Part shown: positions 33,873-41,812 of the stretch, piece after piece
How positions within the stretch are numbered: position 1 is the stretch's first letter
How the letters are laid out: the number at the start of each line of letters is the position of its first letter
DNA from: Stappia indica
Lineage (GTDB): Bacteria; Pseudomonadota; Alphaproteobacteria; Rhizobiales; Stappiaceae
Direction of reading: 5' to 3'
Assembly (NCBI RefSeq): GCF_001696535.1
Contig: NZ_MBQE01000002.1
Span: forward strand, 124,001-188,000
Length of the DNA: 64,000 nucleotides
Made by a program: the position numbers and the translations under genes
The notes under the pieces: generated by a model
Told to the model about the DNA's origin: nothing
The model's input: the letters and a program-made list of their open reading frames with translations, nothing else
Databases searched by the model: none

Positions 33873-34234
33873 GCTTTTTCTTGCTCTCTGTTCCTGCCGG
33901 ATGCCTGGCGGACCATACCGGTTCGAGACGGCAAGGCCAACCTGCGCGAGCGGTCGCATTTGTCGCGGCACGGGAAACCGCGCCGGGCGGAAACTCGGCT
34001 TTGCGGCCTTGTTTTCGGCCGGGGGATGGGCTATAGGCTCGCGCTCAAGGTTTCGGGTGCTGCGCGCTTTCCGGCGTGGCCCGCCAAAGAATCCGTGACT
34101 TCGTCGAGAAGCTGCGACACGCCGCCACCGGGCGCGCCTGTCCTGCCCGACCGCCGGAGACACGCCGACAACTCAAACACGATGCGCCGCGCCTCCCCAG
34201 GGCCGGTGTAAGCCGCAGGCACGGGGACGAGAAG
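33873..34234. other. 362-base divergent gap between ABC exporter and rpmE
   Basis: It contains the rpmE promoter at 34009-34037 and a roughly 190-base rpmE leader. I find no clear promoter for the exporter gene. Confidence 0.5.
34009..34037 (+). promoter_or_regulatory. Candidate rpmE promoter
   Basis: TTGTTT and TATAGG are separated by 17 bases. Transcription would begin near 34044, giving a leader of about 190 bases. Confidence 0.6.
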
Positions 34235-34459
34235 ATGAAGAAGGACATTCATCCGGACTACCACTCCATCAAGGTGGTCATGACGGACGGCACCGAGTTC
34301 CACACGCGCTCGACCTATGGCGAGGACGGCGACTCGCTGCAGCTCGACATCGATCCGCGCACCCATCCGGCATGGACCGGCGGCGACCGCCAGCTCATGG
34401 ACCGTGGCGGCCGCGTCTCGCGCTTCAAGAACAAGTACGCCGGTTTCCTGGGCAACTGA
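34235..34459 (+). CDS. rpmE: 50S ribosomal protein L31
   Basis: The 74-residue protein [20 protein letters not shown] is bacterial L31. It lacks the four cysteines of the zinc-binding form and so is the zinc-independent version usual in alphaproteobacteria. The C-terminal half [13 protein letters not shown] is typical. GACGAGAAG lies before ATG 34235. A strong terminator follows 45 bases after the stop, so the gene is monocistronic. Confidence 0.96.
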   Translation: MKKDIHPDYHSIKVVMTDGTEFHTRSTYGEDGDSLQLDIDPRTHPAWTGGDRQLMDRGGRVSRFKNKYAGFLGN

Positions 34460-34503
34460 TTGCCCGGAAATCCGCTCCGCTCTGCCGGGCGGTGCAAGAC
34501 ACG

Positions 34504-34538
34504 AAAAACCCCGGATGCCTCAGGCTCCGGGGTTTTTT
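34504..34538 (+). terminator. Terminator of rpmE
   Basis: A 12-bp stem AAAAACCCCGGA / TCCGGGGTTTTT with a 10-base loop, ending in six T. One of the clearest terminators in the window. Confidence 0.9.
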
Positions 34539-34610
34539 CATGGCTTGTCACTGTGTGAGATCTTGCGCGCCCTGCTGACGAGGGCGCGCCTTGTTCGCTT
34601 GTAAGACCTG

Positions 34611-35150
34611 TCAGCCGAGAGAGTTGCGGCGTCCGCCGAAAGCGGCGCTGAGCACGTCGAGCTGGACGGCGACCGGGTTGTCGACCGGCACCGGTTCCGC
34701 ATGGCGGCTCTCGTAGATCATCCTGTCGAGATGCTGGATCCGCTCCTGCAGGCGCACGGAGCGCTCGATCAGGTCGCGCAGGTCCTCGGGCAGTTCCTGC
34801 CAGCCGGGACCGCCGCGCGTGGAGGAGAGCGTGTCGAGGCGCACCTTGTTCTTCTCGCTGCCGGCCTGCTCGGCCGACATCTCGCCCTCGTTGACGGCAC
34901 GCTGGAGCAGCAACCAGGAGGCCATCTGCATCAGCCGCGTGGTCAGCCGCATCGATTCCGTCGCATAGGCGAGGGAGCCGGCACGCGGCAGCGACTTCGA
35001 CTGCACCCGCCCTTCGCCGTCGAGATACGCAGCGGTCTCCTCGACCAGGGCCATTCCGTCCCGGAAGAGCGCGGAGAACATCTCCGAATTGGCGAGCCGG
35101 TCGGCGAAGTCGATGGTGCTTCGCCGTGTGGATGAGAACCAGTCCGTCAT
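34611..35150 (-). CDS. rcdA: RcdA-like regulator of CtrA degradation (DUF1465)
   Basis: The 179-residue protein belongs to DUF1465, the family of Caulobacter RcdA, an adaptor that helps deliver CtrA to ClpXP at the G1-S transition. Recognisable are STIDFADRLANSEMFSALFRDGM, ETAAYLDGEGR, STRLMQMASWLLLQRAV-like MRLTTRLMQMASWLLLQRAV and RLQERIQHLDRMI. ATG 35150 has AGGAGG eight bases upstream, favoured over the frame start at 35192. Upstream lie a probable small-RNA gene and DUF1192, all on the minus strand. Confidence 0.88.
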   Translation of the reverse strand: MTDWFSSTRRSTIDFADRLANSEMFSALFRDGMALVEETAAYLDGEGRVQSKSLPRAGSLAYATESMRLTTRLMQMASWLLLQRAVNEGEMSAEQAGSEKNKVRLDTLSSTRGGPGWQELPEDLRDLIERSVRLQERIQHLDRMIYESRHAEPVPVDNPVAVQLDVLSAAFGGRRNSLG

Positions 35151-35349
35151 GCGCCAGTGCCTCCTGTCCAGCTTTGTCTCAATACCTTTCAACCGCGGTG
35201 CCTGCCGGCGCTTCTGCGAGGCCTTGGCACGGCAAGTGTCCCAAATCGGGTCTATGCGGTCGGGTCAAAGTGTATCGTGCAATCGGCGTGCCACACCGTC
35301 TGGCGCAGGCGGCAAGGCACGCAACAGGGGATACACCGAAGGAGCCGGC
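35151..35349. other. rcdA upstream region
   Basis: About 200 bases separate the rcdA start from the terminator of the small RNA gene. The rcdA promoter should lie here, but no pair of hexamers stands out. Confidence 0.4.
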
Positions 35350-35500
35350 AAAAAAAGAGCCGCGGCGTCCGCGGCTCGAAGTCATTAACAGGGAGGCGTC
35401 AAACAGAGTGGACAGGAGCCACTCGAAATCCAGATGACTGGATACCCACAGTTATGAATTGGAAAGCTTAATAAACGGTAAATGACTAAATTTTTAGTGA
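35350..35500 (-). ncRNA. Probable trans-acting small RNA with anti-Shine-Dalgarno loop
   Basis: Read on the minus strand the DNA gives three tandem hairpins: ATCCAG-TCAT-CTGGAT (35428-35443), GAGTGG-CTCCTGT-CCACTC (35406-35424) with CUCCU exposed in the loop, a single-stranded linker holding CCUCCCU (35390-35396), and a terminator GAGCCGCGG-ACG-CCGCGGCTC (35357-35377) followed by seven T. The order hairpin, CCUCCCU linker, terminator is like the alphaproteobacterial MmgR/suhB and anti-Shine-Dalgarno RNA families. No open frame of note is inside. The 5' end is uncertain; it could lie anywhere from about 35430 to 35500. Confidence 0.6.
35357..35377 (-). terminator. Terminator of the small RNA (and perhaps of DUF1192)
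   Basis: A 9-bp GC stem with 3-base loop and a run of seven A at 35350-35356, which is seven T on the minus strand. Confidence 0.85.
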
Positions 35501-35582
35501 ATCTGCTTGCCTGACTCCAGGGTGCGCAAAGTCAAATTTGAAGTAAATAGCGTGGGTTAACTATGGATGCGCGTCGCGCCAG

Positions 35583-35777
35583 TCATTTGCGGAACAGCGC
35601 GTCGGCGGCAGCGCGCACGCCGCCGCGGGCCTCCCGTTCGCGTTCGGTGCGCGAAATCTCTTCTGTCAAGCGCTCTATGCGCCGCGTCAAGTCATCCACA
35701 GACAGTCGCGACAGGTCTTCGCCCACGACGACCGCGGCAGCCGGTGCGCTGCCCTTCGAATCGAACTCGTCCCGCAT
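35583..35777 (-). CDS. DUF1192 domain protein
   Basis: The 64-residue protein contains VGEDLSRLSVDDLTRRIERLTEEISRTE, the DUF1192 core: a short acidic lead followed by a charged coiled-coil helix. It is a small alphaproteobacterial family without known function. ATG 35777 has GAGGAG nine bases upstream; the frame runs up to 35852 but the extra residues are not family-like. It is divergent from the quinone oxidoreductase gene, with about 160 bases between their starts. Confidence 0.85.
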   Translation of the reverse strand: MRDEFDSKGSAPAAAVVVGEDLSRLSVDDLTRRIERLTEEISRTEREREARGGVRAAADALFRK

Positions 35778-35939
35778 TCCGGCGTTCTCCTCTTGCGTCC
35801 CCGCAGCGCCTCGACATGGGTCAGGATGAGTGTCCGACCACGTGCTCGTCAATTGTCAGGCCTTGCGGGACGTCTTAAACCGGGACTCGGCACGGATCGA
35901 GGAACGGGTCCGAAGACAGTCCCGAAAGAGGAGAGGCAC

Positions 35940-36950
35940 ATGAGCGACACGCCCCGCATGATGACGGCAATCGGCTTCGAGACCCCCGGTGGGCCCGACG
36001 TGCTGGTGCCGATGGAGCGCCCCGTTCCCGCGGCGGCGGCCGGCGAGGTGCTGATCCGTGTCGAGGTCGCCGGCGTCAACCGGCCGGACGTCATCCAGCG
36101 CATGGGCCACTACCCGCCGCCCCCTGGTGTCACGGACATTCCAGGCCTGGAGGTCGCCGGCACCGTCGTCTCGATCGGCCCCGACGTCTCCGGCATCGCG
36201 AAGGGCGACAAGGTCTGCGCCCTGGTGCCGGGCGGCGGCTATGCCGAATATGTGACCGCGCCCGCCGGCAGCGTGCTTCCCGTTCCCGCCGGTCTTTCGA
36301 TGACGGAAGCGGCGGCGCTGCCCGAGACCTTCTTCACGGTCTGGACCAACGTGTTCGACCGGGTCGGGCTGAAGTCGGGCGAGCGCTTCCTGGTGCATGG
36401 CGGCACGTCCGGTATCGGCACGACGGCGATCCAGCTGGCGAAGGCCTTCGGTGCGGAAGTGTTCACCACCGTAGGCTCGGAAGAAAAGGCGGAGGCGGCC
36501 CGCAAGCTCGGGGCCGACCACGCGATCAACTACAACAAGGCGGATTTCGTCGAGGCGATCCTGGAGGCGACCGGCGGCCACGGGGTCGAGGTGATCCTCG
36601 ACATGGTCGGCGGCGACTATGTGGAGCGGAACTGGAAGGTCGCGGCCGTGGAAGGCCGCATCTGCCAGATCGCGACGCTGAACGGCATCGCCGAGAACGT
36701 CAATTTCTCGCGCCTGATGGTCAAGCGGCTGGTCCATACCGGCTCGACGCTGCGCCCGCGCGAGGCCGCCTTCAAGGCCGCCATCGCTGCGCGCCTGCGC
36801 GAAAAGGTGTGGCCGCTGATCGAGGCCGGGACGGTGCGGCCGGTGATGGATTCCACCTTCCCGCTGGCAGAAGCCGCTGCGGCACATGCCCGGATGGAGA
36901 GCTCCGGACACATCGGCAAGATCGTGCTTTTGACCGAAGCCGCGACGTGA
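35940..36950 (+). CDS. NAD(P)H-quinone oxidoreductase, zinc-independent MDR family
   Basis: The 336-residue protein is a medium-chain reductase of the quinone oxidoreductase/PIG3 type. It has the GroES-like N-terminal domain (EVAGVNRPDVIQRMGHYPPP, GLEVAGTVVSIG) and the Rossmann motif VHGGTSGIGTTAIQLAKAFGA, which favours NADPH. The cysteine/histidine zinc ligands of alcohol dehydrogenases are absent, as expected. ATG 35940 follows GAGGAGAGGC. It is followed by trcR but a separate promoter at 36958 makes the two independent. Confidence 0.92.
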   Translation: MSDTPRMMTAIGFETPGGPDVLVPMERPVPAAAAGEVLIRVEVAGVNRPDVIQRMGHYPPPPGVTDIPGLEVAGTVVSIGPDVSGIAKGDKVCALVPGGGYAEYVTAPAGSVLPVPAGLSMTEAAALPETFFTVWTNVFDRVGLKSGERFLVHGGTSGIGTTAIQLAKAFGAEVFTTVGSEEKAEAARKLGADHAINYNKADFVEAILEATGGHGVEVILDMVGGDYVERNWKVAAVEGRICQIATLNGIAENVNFSRLMVKRLVHTGSTLRPREAAFKAAIAARLREKVWPLIEAGTVRPVMDSTFPLAEAAAAHARMESSGHIGKIVLLTEAAT

Positions 36951-36957
36951 TCCATGT

Positions 36958-36986
36958 TTGATTTCATGAAGGGGAACGCGTATAAG
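36958..36986 (+). promoter_or_regulatory. Candidate trcR promoter
   Basis: TTGATT and TATAAG with a 17-base spacer; transcription would start near 36993, about 90 bases before trcR. Confidence 0.7.
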
Positions 36987-37003
36987 CCTGACAGTTCCCC
37001 TTC
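36968..37003. promoter_or_regulatory. Inverted repeat around the trcR -10 box
   Basis: Perfect 10-base arms GAAGGGGAAC and GTTCCCCTTC with a 16-base spacer that holds the -10 hexamer. The left arm precedes the transcription start, so this is a DNA operator candidate and not an RNA hairpin. Confidence 0.6.
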
Positions 37004-37084
37004 CATGCGACAGATGATTTAGGCTTTGCCGGCTCCTGCGCTCACGAGTGCGGTTCCCGGCGGAGCAAACAGGAGGCATTACAC

Positions 37085-37810
37085 ATGGCGACCACTCCCT
37101 TGATGCCCAAGGCGACGGCCGTGTGGCTTGTGGACAACACGTCCCTCAGCTTCGACCAGATTGCCGATTTCTGCAAACTCCACCCGCTCGAGGTGAAGGC
37201 CATTGCCGACGGAGAGGCCGCCCAGGGCATCAAGGGCCTCGATCCGGTGATGACCGGCCAGCTCACCCGCGAGGAGATCGAGAAGGCGCAGGGCAACACC
37301 GGCTACCGGCTGAAGCTGCAGGAGCCCAAGACCCGCGTGCCGGAGAGCAAGAAAAAGGGCCCGCGCTACACGCCGGTGTCGCGCCGCCAGGACCGCCCGA
37401 ACGCGATCCTGTGGCTGGTGCGCAACCACCCGGAGCTGAAGGATTCGCAGATCATGCGCATGGTCGGTACGACCAAGCCGACGATCCTGGCGATCCGCGA
37501 GCGCACCCACTGGAACTCCAACAACCTGACCCCGATGGATCCGGTGACCCTCGGCCTGTGCAGCCAGATCGAGCTGGACATGGAAGTCGAGAAGGCCTCG
37601 AAGAACCTGCCGCCGCGGCCCGAGGGCGAGCACTACGAGGAGACGCTGCTGCCGGTCGACGAGACCACCTCCGAGGACGCGATGGCTGCCGCCTTTGCCC
37701 GTCCCGCGCCTTCGCAGCCGAAGGACGAGGAAATCGACGCCGACGCGGTGTTCGCGAAGCTCAATTCGCTCAAGGGCAAGCCCCGCGACGAGGACGACGA
37801 CGACTATTAA
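37085..37810 (+). CDS. trcR: TrcR-like cell-cycle transcriptional regulator (DUF1013)
   Basis: The 241-residue protein matches DUF1013, known as TrcR in alphaproteobacteria, which associates with RNA polymerase and affects cell-cycle gene expression. PKATAVWLVDNTSLSFDQIADFC opens a helix-turn-helix-like segment, and NAILWLVRNHPELKDSQIMRMVGTTKPTI forms a second one; the C-terminal third is acidic and probably flexible (EDDDDDY end). AGGAGG precedes ATG 37085. It is a single gene with its own promoter and terminator. Confidence 0.92.
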   Translation: MATTPLMPKATAVWLVDNTSLSFDQIADFCKLHPLEVKAIADGEAAQGIKGLDPVMTGQLTREEIEKAQGNTGYRLKLQEPKTRVPESKKKGPRYTPVSRRQDRPNAILWLVRNHPELKDSQIMRMVGTTKPTILAIRERTHWNSNNLTPMDPVTLGLCSQIELDMEVEKASKNLPPRPEGEHYEETLLPVDETTSEDAMAAAFARPAPSQPKDEEIDADAVFAKLNSLKGKPRDEDDDDY

Positions 37811-37878
37811 GTCGCCCGGCGCGCGGCAGTGATATGTTGCGCGACAGAGTTTCGAGCTGATTTCAGCGATTTTCGATG

Positions 37879-37913
37879 AAAAAAGGCCGTTTCCGGATCG
37901 GAAACGGCCTTTC
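37879..37913. terminator. Bidirectional terminator between trcR and the OmpA-like gene
   Basis: A stem of 14 bp, AAAGGCCGTTTCCG with its complement, has a 3-base loop. Six A lie on the left and three T on the right, so it works best for the minus strand. Confidence 0.85.
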
Positions 37914-37966
37914 GCATTTTCGAGGGCCGCAAAAGCGGGGTGCGCCCCGCATCGCTGCCTCGGCGA

Positions 37967-38998
37967 TCAGCGCTCGGTCAGCTTCAGCTCGATGCGGCGG
38001 TTGCGTGCCAGTGCCTCGTCGCTGTCGCCTTCCTCAAGCGGCTGGTATTCGCCGAAACCGGCGGCGACCAGGCGCTTGGGATCGACGCCCTGATCGATCA
38101 GGTAGCGCACCACCGAAATGGCACGCGCCGCCGAGAGCTCCCAGTTGTTGCGGAAGCGTCCGGTTCCCGACAGGGGACGCGCATCGGTGTGGCCATCGAC
38201 GCGCAGGACCCAGTTGATCTCGGCCGGGATCTGGACGGCGAGCTCCTTGATCGCGTCGGCGAGCTTCTGCAGCTCTTCCTCGCCGGCCGGGTTGATCGTC
38301 TCGGCGCCGGAGGAGAACAGCACCTCCGACTGGAAGACGAACCGGTCGCCGACGACGCGGATATCCGAGCGCTGGGACAGGATCTCGCGCAGGCGGCCGA
38401 AGAAGTCGGAGCGATAGCGCGACAGTTCCTGCACGCGCTGGGCCAGCGCGACGTTCAGCCGGCGACCGAGATCGGCGATCTTGGCCTGGCTTTCGCGGTC
38501 GCGCCCTTCCGACGCCTCCAGCGCGTCCTCAAGCGCGGCGATCTGACGGCGCAGGGCGGAGATCTGCTGGTTCAGCAGTTCGACCTGGGAGAGGGCGCGC
38601 TGGGAGAGCCGGCGCTCTTCCTCGAGCGCGCTTTCCATGCCGGCAAGGGCGCCGCCGGTCTGGCTGGCGCGGTCGGAAGAGGCGTCGAGCAGGCCCTGCA
38701 GGCGCTGCTGCTCGGCCTCGGCATCGGTCAGGTTGGCGGTCAGGGTGGCGATGGTGTCCTGCAGGTCGCGGCTTCCGGCGCGCTCCAGCGCCAGCAGCTC
38801 GGTCAGCTCCGAGATCTGGGCATTCAGGCGGTTGAGGACGGTGTCGCGGCCCGACAGCTGCTGGCCGAGGAAGAACTGGGCCAGCACGAAGATCGACAGC
38901 AGGAAGATGATGACGAGCAGCAGCGATGCCATGGCATCGACGAAGCCGGGCCAGTAATCCGTCCGTCCCTCACGCCGCCTCATTCGCGTGCCGGCCAT
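37967..38998 (-). CDS. MotB/OmpA-like membrane protein with coiled coil
   Basis: The 343-residue protein has a short basic N-terminus, one membrane helix (about 22-44) that begins with an aspartate in GFVDAMASLLLVII, as in MotB/TolR/ExbD, a long coiled coil (about 50-200), and a C-terminal OmpA/peptidoglycan-binding domain (about 210-343: RVDGHTDARPLS, NWELSAARAISVVRYLI, NRRIELKL). It pairs with the MotA-like gene directly upstream, 26 bases apart. No flagellar gene is near, so the pair is probably a stator-like proton channel with another job. Confidence 0.87.
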   Translation of the reverse strand: MAGTRMRRREGRTDYWPGFVDAMASLLLVIIFLLSIFVLAQFFLGQQLSGRDTVLNRLNAQISELTELLALERAGSRDLQDTIATLTANLTDAEAEQQRLQGLLDASSDRASQTGGALAGMESALEEERRLSQRALSQVELLNQQISALRRQIAALEDALEASEGRDRESQAKIADLGRRLNVALAQRVQELSRYRSDFFGRLREILSQRSDIRVVGDRFVFQSEVLFSSGAETINPAGEEELQKLADAIKELAVQIPAEINWVLRVDGHTDARPLSGTGRFRNNWELSAARAISVVRYLIDQGVDPKRLVAAGFGEYQPLEEGDSDEALARNRRIELKLTER

Positions 38999-39024
38999 GG
39001 TCTGTCAGCTCCCGGCGAGGCGGC

Positions 39025-40026
39025 TCATTTGGCCTCGTCCTTGATCCGTTCGAAGGCGGTGGACATGGTCTTGAGCAGGTGCTCGATGCGCTTCTGCTGC
39101 TCGGACTGCTCGTCCGCCCAGTCGCGCATCATCTGCTGTTCGCTGCGCACATGCTGGACGAGACCCTGGATGCCTTCCGCGAGATTGGCCATGGCAACGG
39201 CGGCGTTGCGCCCTGCGCCGCCCCCGCCCTCGGCCACCGCCTTGCGCAGGTTGTCGATGGCGAAGCGCAGTTCGACGAGGCCGGAGCTGCCGCCGCTGCT
39301 GTCTTCCGGCTCGATGTCGGTGAGGGTGGTCAGCCAGTCTTCCAGCTCGTTGTAGAAGCGGTTCTGCGCCTGGCCGGCCTGCAGGTCGAGGAAGCCGAGG
39401 ATCAGCGATCCGGTAAGGCCGAAGAGCGAGGACGAGAAGGCCGTGCCCATGCCCGCAAGCGGGGCCTCGAGACCGGCCTTGAGGTCCTCGAAGATGACGT
39501 TGGCATCGCCCGAGCCGACATCGAGGCTCTGGATCGTCACGTTGACCGAGCCCACGGTCTGCAACAGGCCCCAGAAGGTGCCGAGCAGGCCGAGGAAGAC
39601 GAGAAGTCCGGTGAGGTAGCGCGCCATCTCGCGCGCCTCGTCGAGGCGCATGCCGATGGAATCGAGGATCGAGCGGGTCGTCGCCGGGGAGAGGATGGTG
39701 TCGCCGGCGCGGTTGCCGAGCAGCGTCGCCATCGGCGCCAGCAGCACCGGCGGGCGGCGAACCTCGATGCCCGGGTCGCCGAGCCGGAAGCCGTTCACCC
39801 AGTTCACCTCCGGCATCAGGCGGATCACCTGACGGATCGCCAGCAGGATGCCGACGAGGCCGGTGCCGATGATCAGCCCGTTGAGACCGGGATTGCTCAT
39901 GAAGGCGGTGGCGATCTGGCGGTACAGGATCAGCGCGATGAACGCGACGACCGCCAGGAAGATGATCATCCGGATCAGATAGACCCAGGGACTGGACAGG
40001 CTGTACGGATCGTAGGCTCGCGCCAT
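39025..40026 (-). CDS. MotA/TolQ/ExbB-like proton-channel protein
   Basis: The 333-residue protein has about four membrane helices: MIIFLAVVAFIALILY, a second near GLNGLIIGTGLVGILLAI, and two (about 130-225) with the MotA/ExbB mark GLLVFLGLLGTFWGLLQTV and AGMGTAFSSSLFGLTGSLI. After that comes a cytoplasmic tail of about 100 residues ending in a coiled coil. ATG 40026 has GGGAG upstream, inside a hairpin loop listed separately. It is encoded with the MotB/OmpA-like partner and is conserved as a pair in alphaproteobacteria. The physiological role is not established. Confidence 0.87.
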   Translation of the reverse strand: MARAYDPYSLSSPWVYLIRMIIFLAVVAFIALILYRQIATAFMSNPGLNGLIIGTGLVGILLAIRQVIRLMPEVNWVNGFRLGDPGIEVRRPPVLLAPMATLLGNRAGDTILSPATTRSILDSIGMRLDEAREMARYLTGLLVFLGLLGTFWGLLQTVGSVNVTIQSLDVGSGDANVIFEDLKAGLEAPLAGMGTAFSSSLFGLTGSLILGFLDLQAGQAQNRFYNELEDWLTTLTDIEPEDSSGGSSGLVELRFAIDNLRKAVAEGGGGAGRNAAVAMANLAEGIQGLVQHVRSEQQMMRDWADEQSEQQKRIEHLLKTMSTAFERIKDEAK

Positions 40027-40029
40027 GAC

Positions 40030-40059
40030 GGCTTGTCTTCTCCCTGTTGAGGACAAGCC
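40030..40059 (-). promoter_or_regulatory. Hairpin presenting the ribosome-binding site of the MotA-like gene
   Basis: On the mRNA GGCTTGTC and GACAAGCC pair (8 bp) around a 14-base loop that contains AGGGAGAA; the start codon follows three bases after the stem. Confidence 0.5.
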
Positions 40060-40130
40060 CTTGATAGCGTGATTTTCACCGGCCTGAAAAGCCGTAATGT
40101 CGGTGAGCCGTCCTGCCGCTGGGGCAGTCG

Positions 40131-40925
40131 TCAGCTGCGGGCGTTCTTCAAAAGCTCGCGCAGCTGTGCCTGAACCTGCTCGTTGCCGGCGACGATCGAG
40201 CGGGTCTCGAACATCTTCTCGCCGCCGTTGATGTCGGTGACGTAGCCGCCGGCCTCGCGGACCAGCAGCAGGCCGGCCGCCATGTCCCACGGGGACAGGC
40301 CGTGTTCCCAGAAGCCGTCGAAGCGGCCGGCAGCGGTCCAGGCAAGGTCGAGGGCGGCGGCGCCGCAACGGCGAATGCCGGCAACTTCGCCCATGACGTG
40401 GCGCAGCTCCTTCAGCGTGCGGGCATGGTCGCCGACGCCGAGGAAGGGAATGCCGGTGGCGATGACGCAATCCGGCATGGACTTGCGGGCGGCAACGCGC
40501 AGGCGGCGGTCATTGAGGAAGGCGCCGCGGCCGCGCTCGGCGGTGAACAGCTCGTCCATCGCCGGATTGTAGATGACGCCGGCGACGATCACGCCCTCGC
40601 GCTCAAGCGCGATGGAGACGTTGAACATCGGGATGCCATGCAGGAAGTTCGTGGTGCCGTCGAGCGGGTCGACGATCCAGCGGTGCTGCGGATCCTCGCC
40701 CTCGATCACGCCGGACTCTTCCATCAGGAAGCCGTAGCTCGGGCGCGCCTTCTGCAGCTCCGCGCGCACGATCTTCTCGGCGGCGATGTCGGCGGCCGAC
40801 ACGAAGTCGCTCGGCCCCTTGCGGGAGACCTGCAGGTTCTCGACCTCGCCGAAATCGCGAGCGAGGCTACGACCGGCCTTCAGCGCGGCCTGGACCATGA
40901 CATTCAGGATGGCGGAGCGGGACAT
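40131..40925 (-). CDS. suhB: Inositol monophosphatase family protein
   Basis: The 264-residue Mg2+-dependent phosphatase has the lithium-sensitive family motifs: EESG (metal-binding glutamate), IVDPLDGTTNFLHGIP, and the C-terminal GLSPWDMAAGLLLVREAGG. It matches SuhB in length and placement next to efp, an order common in Rhizobiales. In other bacteria SuhB also joins the rRNA antitermination complex. It lies 102 bases downstream of efp, with a terminator-like hairpin in between, and reads on towards the MotA-like gene. Confidence 0.93.
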   Translation of the reverse strand: MSRSAILNVMVQAALKAGRSLARDFGEVENLQVSRKGPSDFVSAADIAAEKIVRAELQKARPSYGFLMEESGVIEGEDPQHRWIVDPLDGTTNFLHGIPMFNVSIALEREGVIVAGVIYNPAMDELFTAERGRGAFLNDRRLRVAARKSMPDCVIATGIPFLGVGDHARTLKELRHVMGEVAGIRRCGAAALDLAWTAAGRFDGFWEHGLSPWDMAAGLLLVREAGGYVTDINGGEKMFETRSIVAGNEQVQAQLRELLKNARS

Positions 40926-40990
40926 GGCGGTTCCTGGAAAATTCCTGGCGGGTGGCTGCCGGACGGCGCGCCTTCACGGGAGACGAAAGA

Positions 40991-41014
40991 CCGGCGGCGC
41001 AATGGGGCCGCCGG
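40991..41014 (-). terminator. Terminator after efp
   Basis: Arms CCGGCGGC and GCCGCCGG (8 bp), followed on the minus strand by a T-rich stretch; it would partly insulate suhB from efp. Confidence 0.6.
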
Positions 41015-41027
41015 CCAAAGGGCAAGA

Positions 41028-41591
41028 TCAGTCGGCGCGGCGGACGTACTCGACCAGCTCGGTGTCGACGATGATCTTCTCGCCGGCGGTGATGAACGGC
41101 GGCACCATGACGCGCACGCCGTTTTCCAGCATGGCCGGCTTGTAGGACGAGGACTGGGTCTGGCCCTTCACCACGGCGTCGGCCTCGGTGATCTCCAGCG
41201 TCACATACTGCGGCAGGGTGATGCCGATCGGACGCTCTTCGTGCATCTCGAGCGTGACCATCATGCCGTCCTGCAGGAAGGCGGCGCGCTCGCCGACGAA
41301 GTCGGCCTGGAGCTCGATCTGCTCGTAGGTCTCGGTGTTCATGAACACCAGCATGTCTTCCTGCGGATAGAGATACTGGAAGTCCTTCTGCTCGAGGCGC
41401 ACGCGCTCGACCTTGTCGGCGGAGCGGAAGCGCTCGTTGAGCTTGCGGCCGTCGATGAGGTTCTTCATCTCGACCTGCGCGAAGGCGCCGCCCTTGCCCG
41501 GCTTCACGTGCTCGACCTTGACCACAGCCCAGAGCGTTTCCTGGTGCTGCAGCACGTTGCCCGGCTTGATCTCGTTACCGTTGATCTTCAT
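41028..41591 (-). CDS. efp: Elongation factor P
   Basis: The 187-residue protein relieves ribosome stalling at polyproline. Three beta-barrel domains are present; the exposed loop KPGKGGAF carries the lysine (Lys33) that other species modify with beta-lysine or rhamnosyl groups. No epmA/epmB gene is in the window. It starts [17 protein letters not shown]. Several products encoded nearby (TolA, the Sel1 protein) have long proline runs and should depend on it. Confidence 0.97.
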   Translation of the reverse strand: MKINGNEIKPGNVLQHQETLWAVVKVEHVKPGKGGAFAQVEMKNLIDGRKLNERFRSADKVERVRLEQKDFQYLYPQEDMLVFMNTETYEQIELQADFVGERAAFLQDGMMVTLEMHEERPIGITLPQYVTLEITEADAVVKGQTQSSSYKPAMLENGVRVMVPPFITAGEKIIVDTELVEYVRRAD

Positions 41592-41792
41592 GTGTCTCGT
41601 TCCGTCTCCAAAGGTCCTGCAGCGATGCGCTCCGCGGGGGCCATCCGTCGGCCCCAGCCGCAGGCGTGTCCGGCGCCGCCGAGGCCGCCGGGCCCGATCC
41701 GGACCTGGTTCCTAGAATAGGCGCCGTCGCGTCGGCCGGGCACATTGTCTGGTGCGCGGCCTGTCCACCACACTTCCGGTTGCCAATCAAGC

Positions 41793-41809
41793 AAAAAGGC
41801 GGTTTCGCC
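41793..41809 (-). terminator. Weak terminator of the Sel1 gene
   Basis: A 4-bp stem GGCG/CGCC followed on the minus strand by five T, immediately after the stop codon. The remaining 200 bases up to efp show nothing else. Confidence 0.4.
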
Positions 41810-41812
41810 GGC

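Noticed and set aside
33873-34163. 97-residue N-terminal extension of the ABC exporter
   Set aside because: The added residues show no family match and would run across the rpmE promoter; GTG 33872 fits the exporter N-terminus.
37967-40026. MotA/MotB-like pair as part of a Zorya phage-defence system
   Set aside because: No helicase or nuclease gene of Zorya (ZorC, ZorD or ZorE) is near, and the pair sits among housekeeping genes (suhB, efp).
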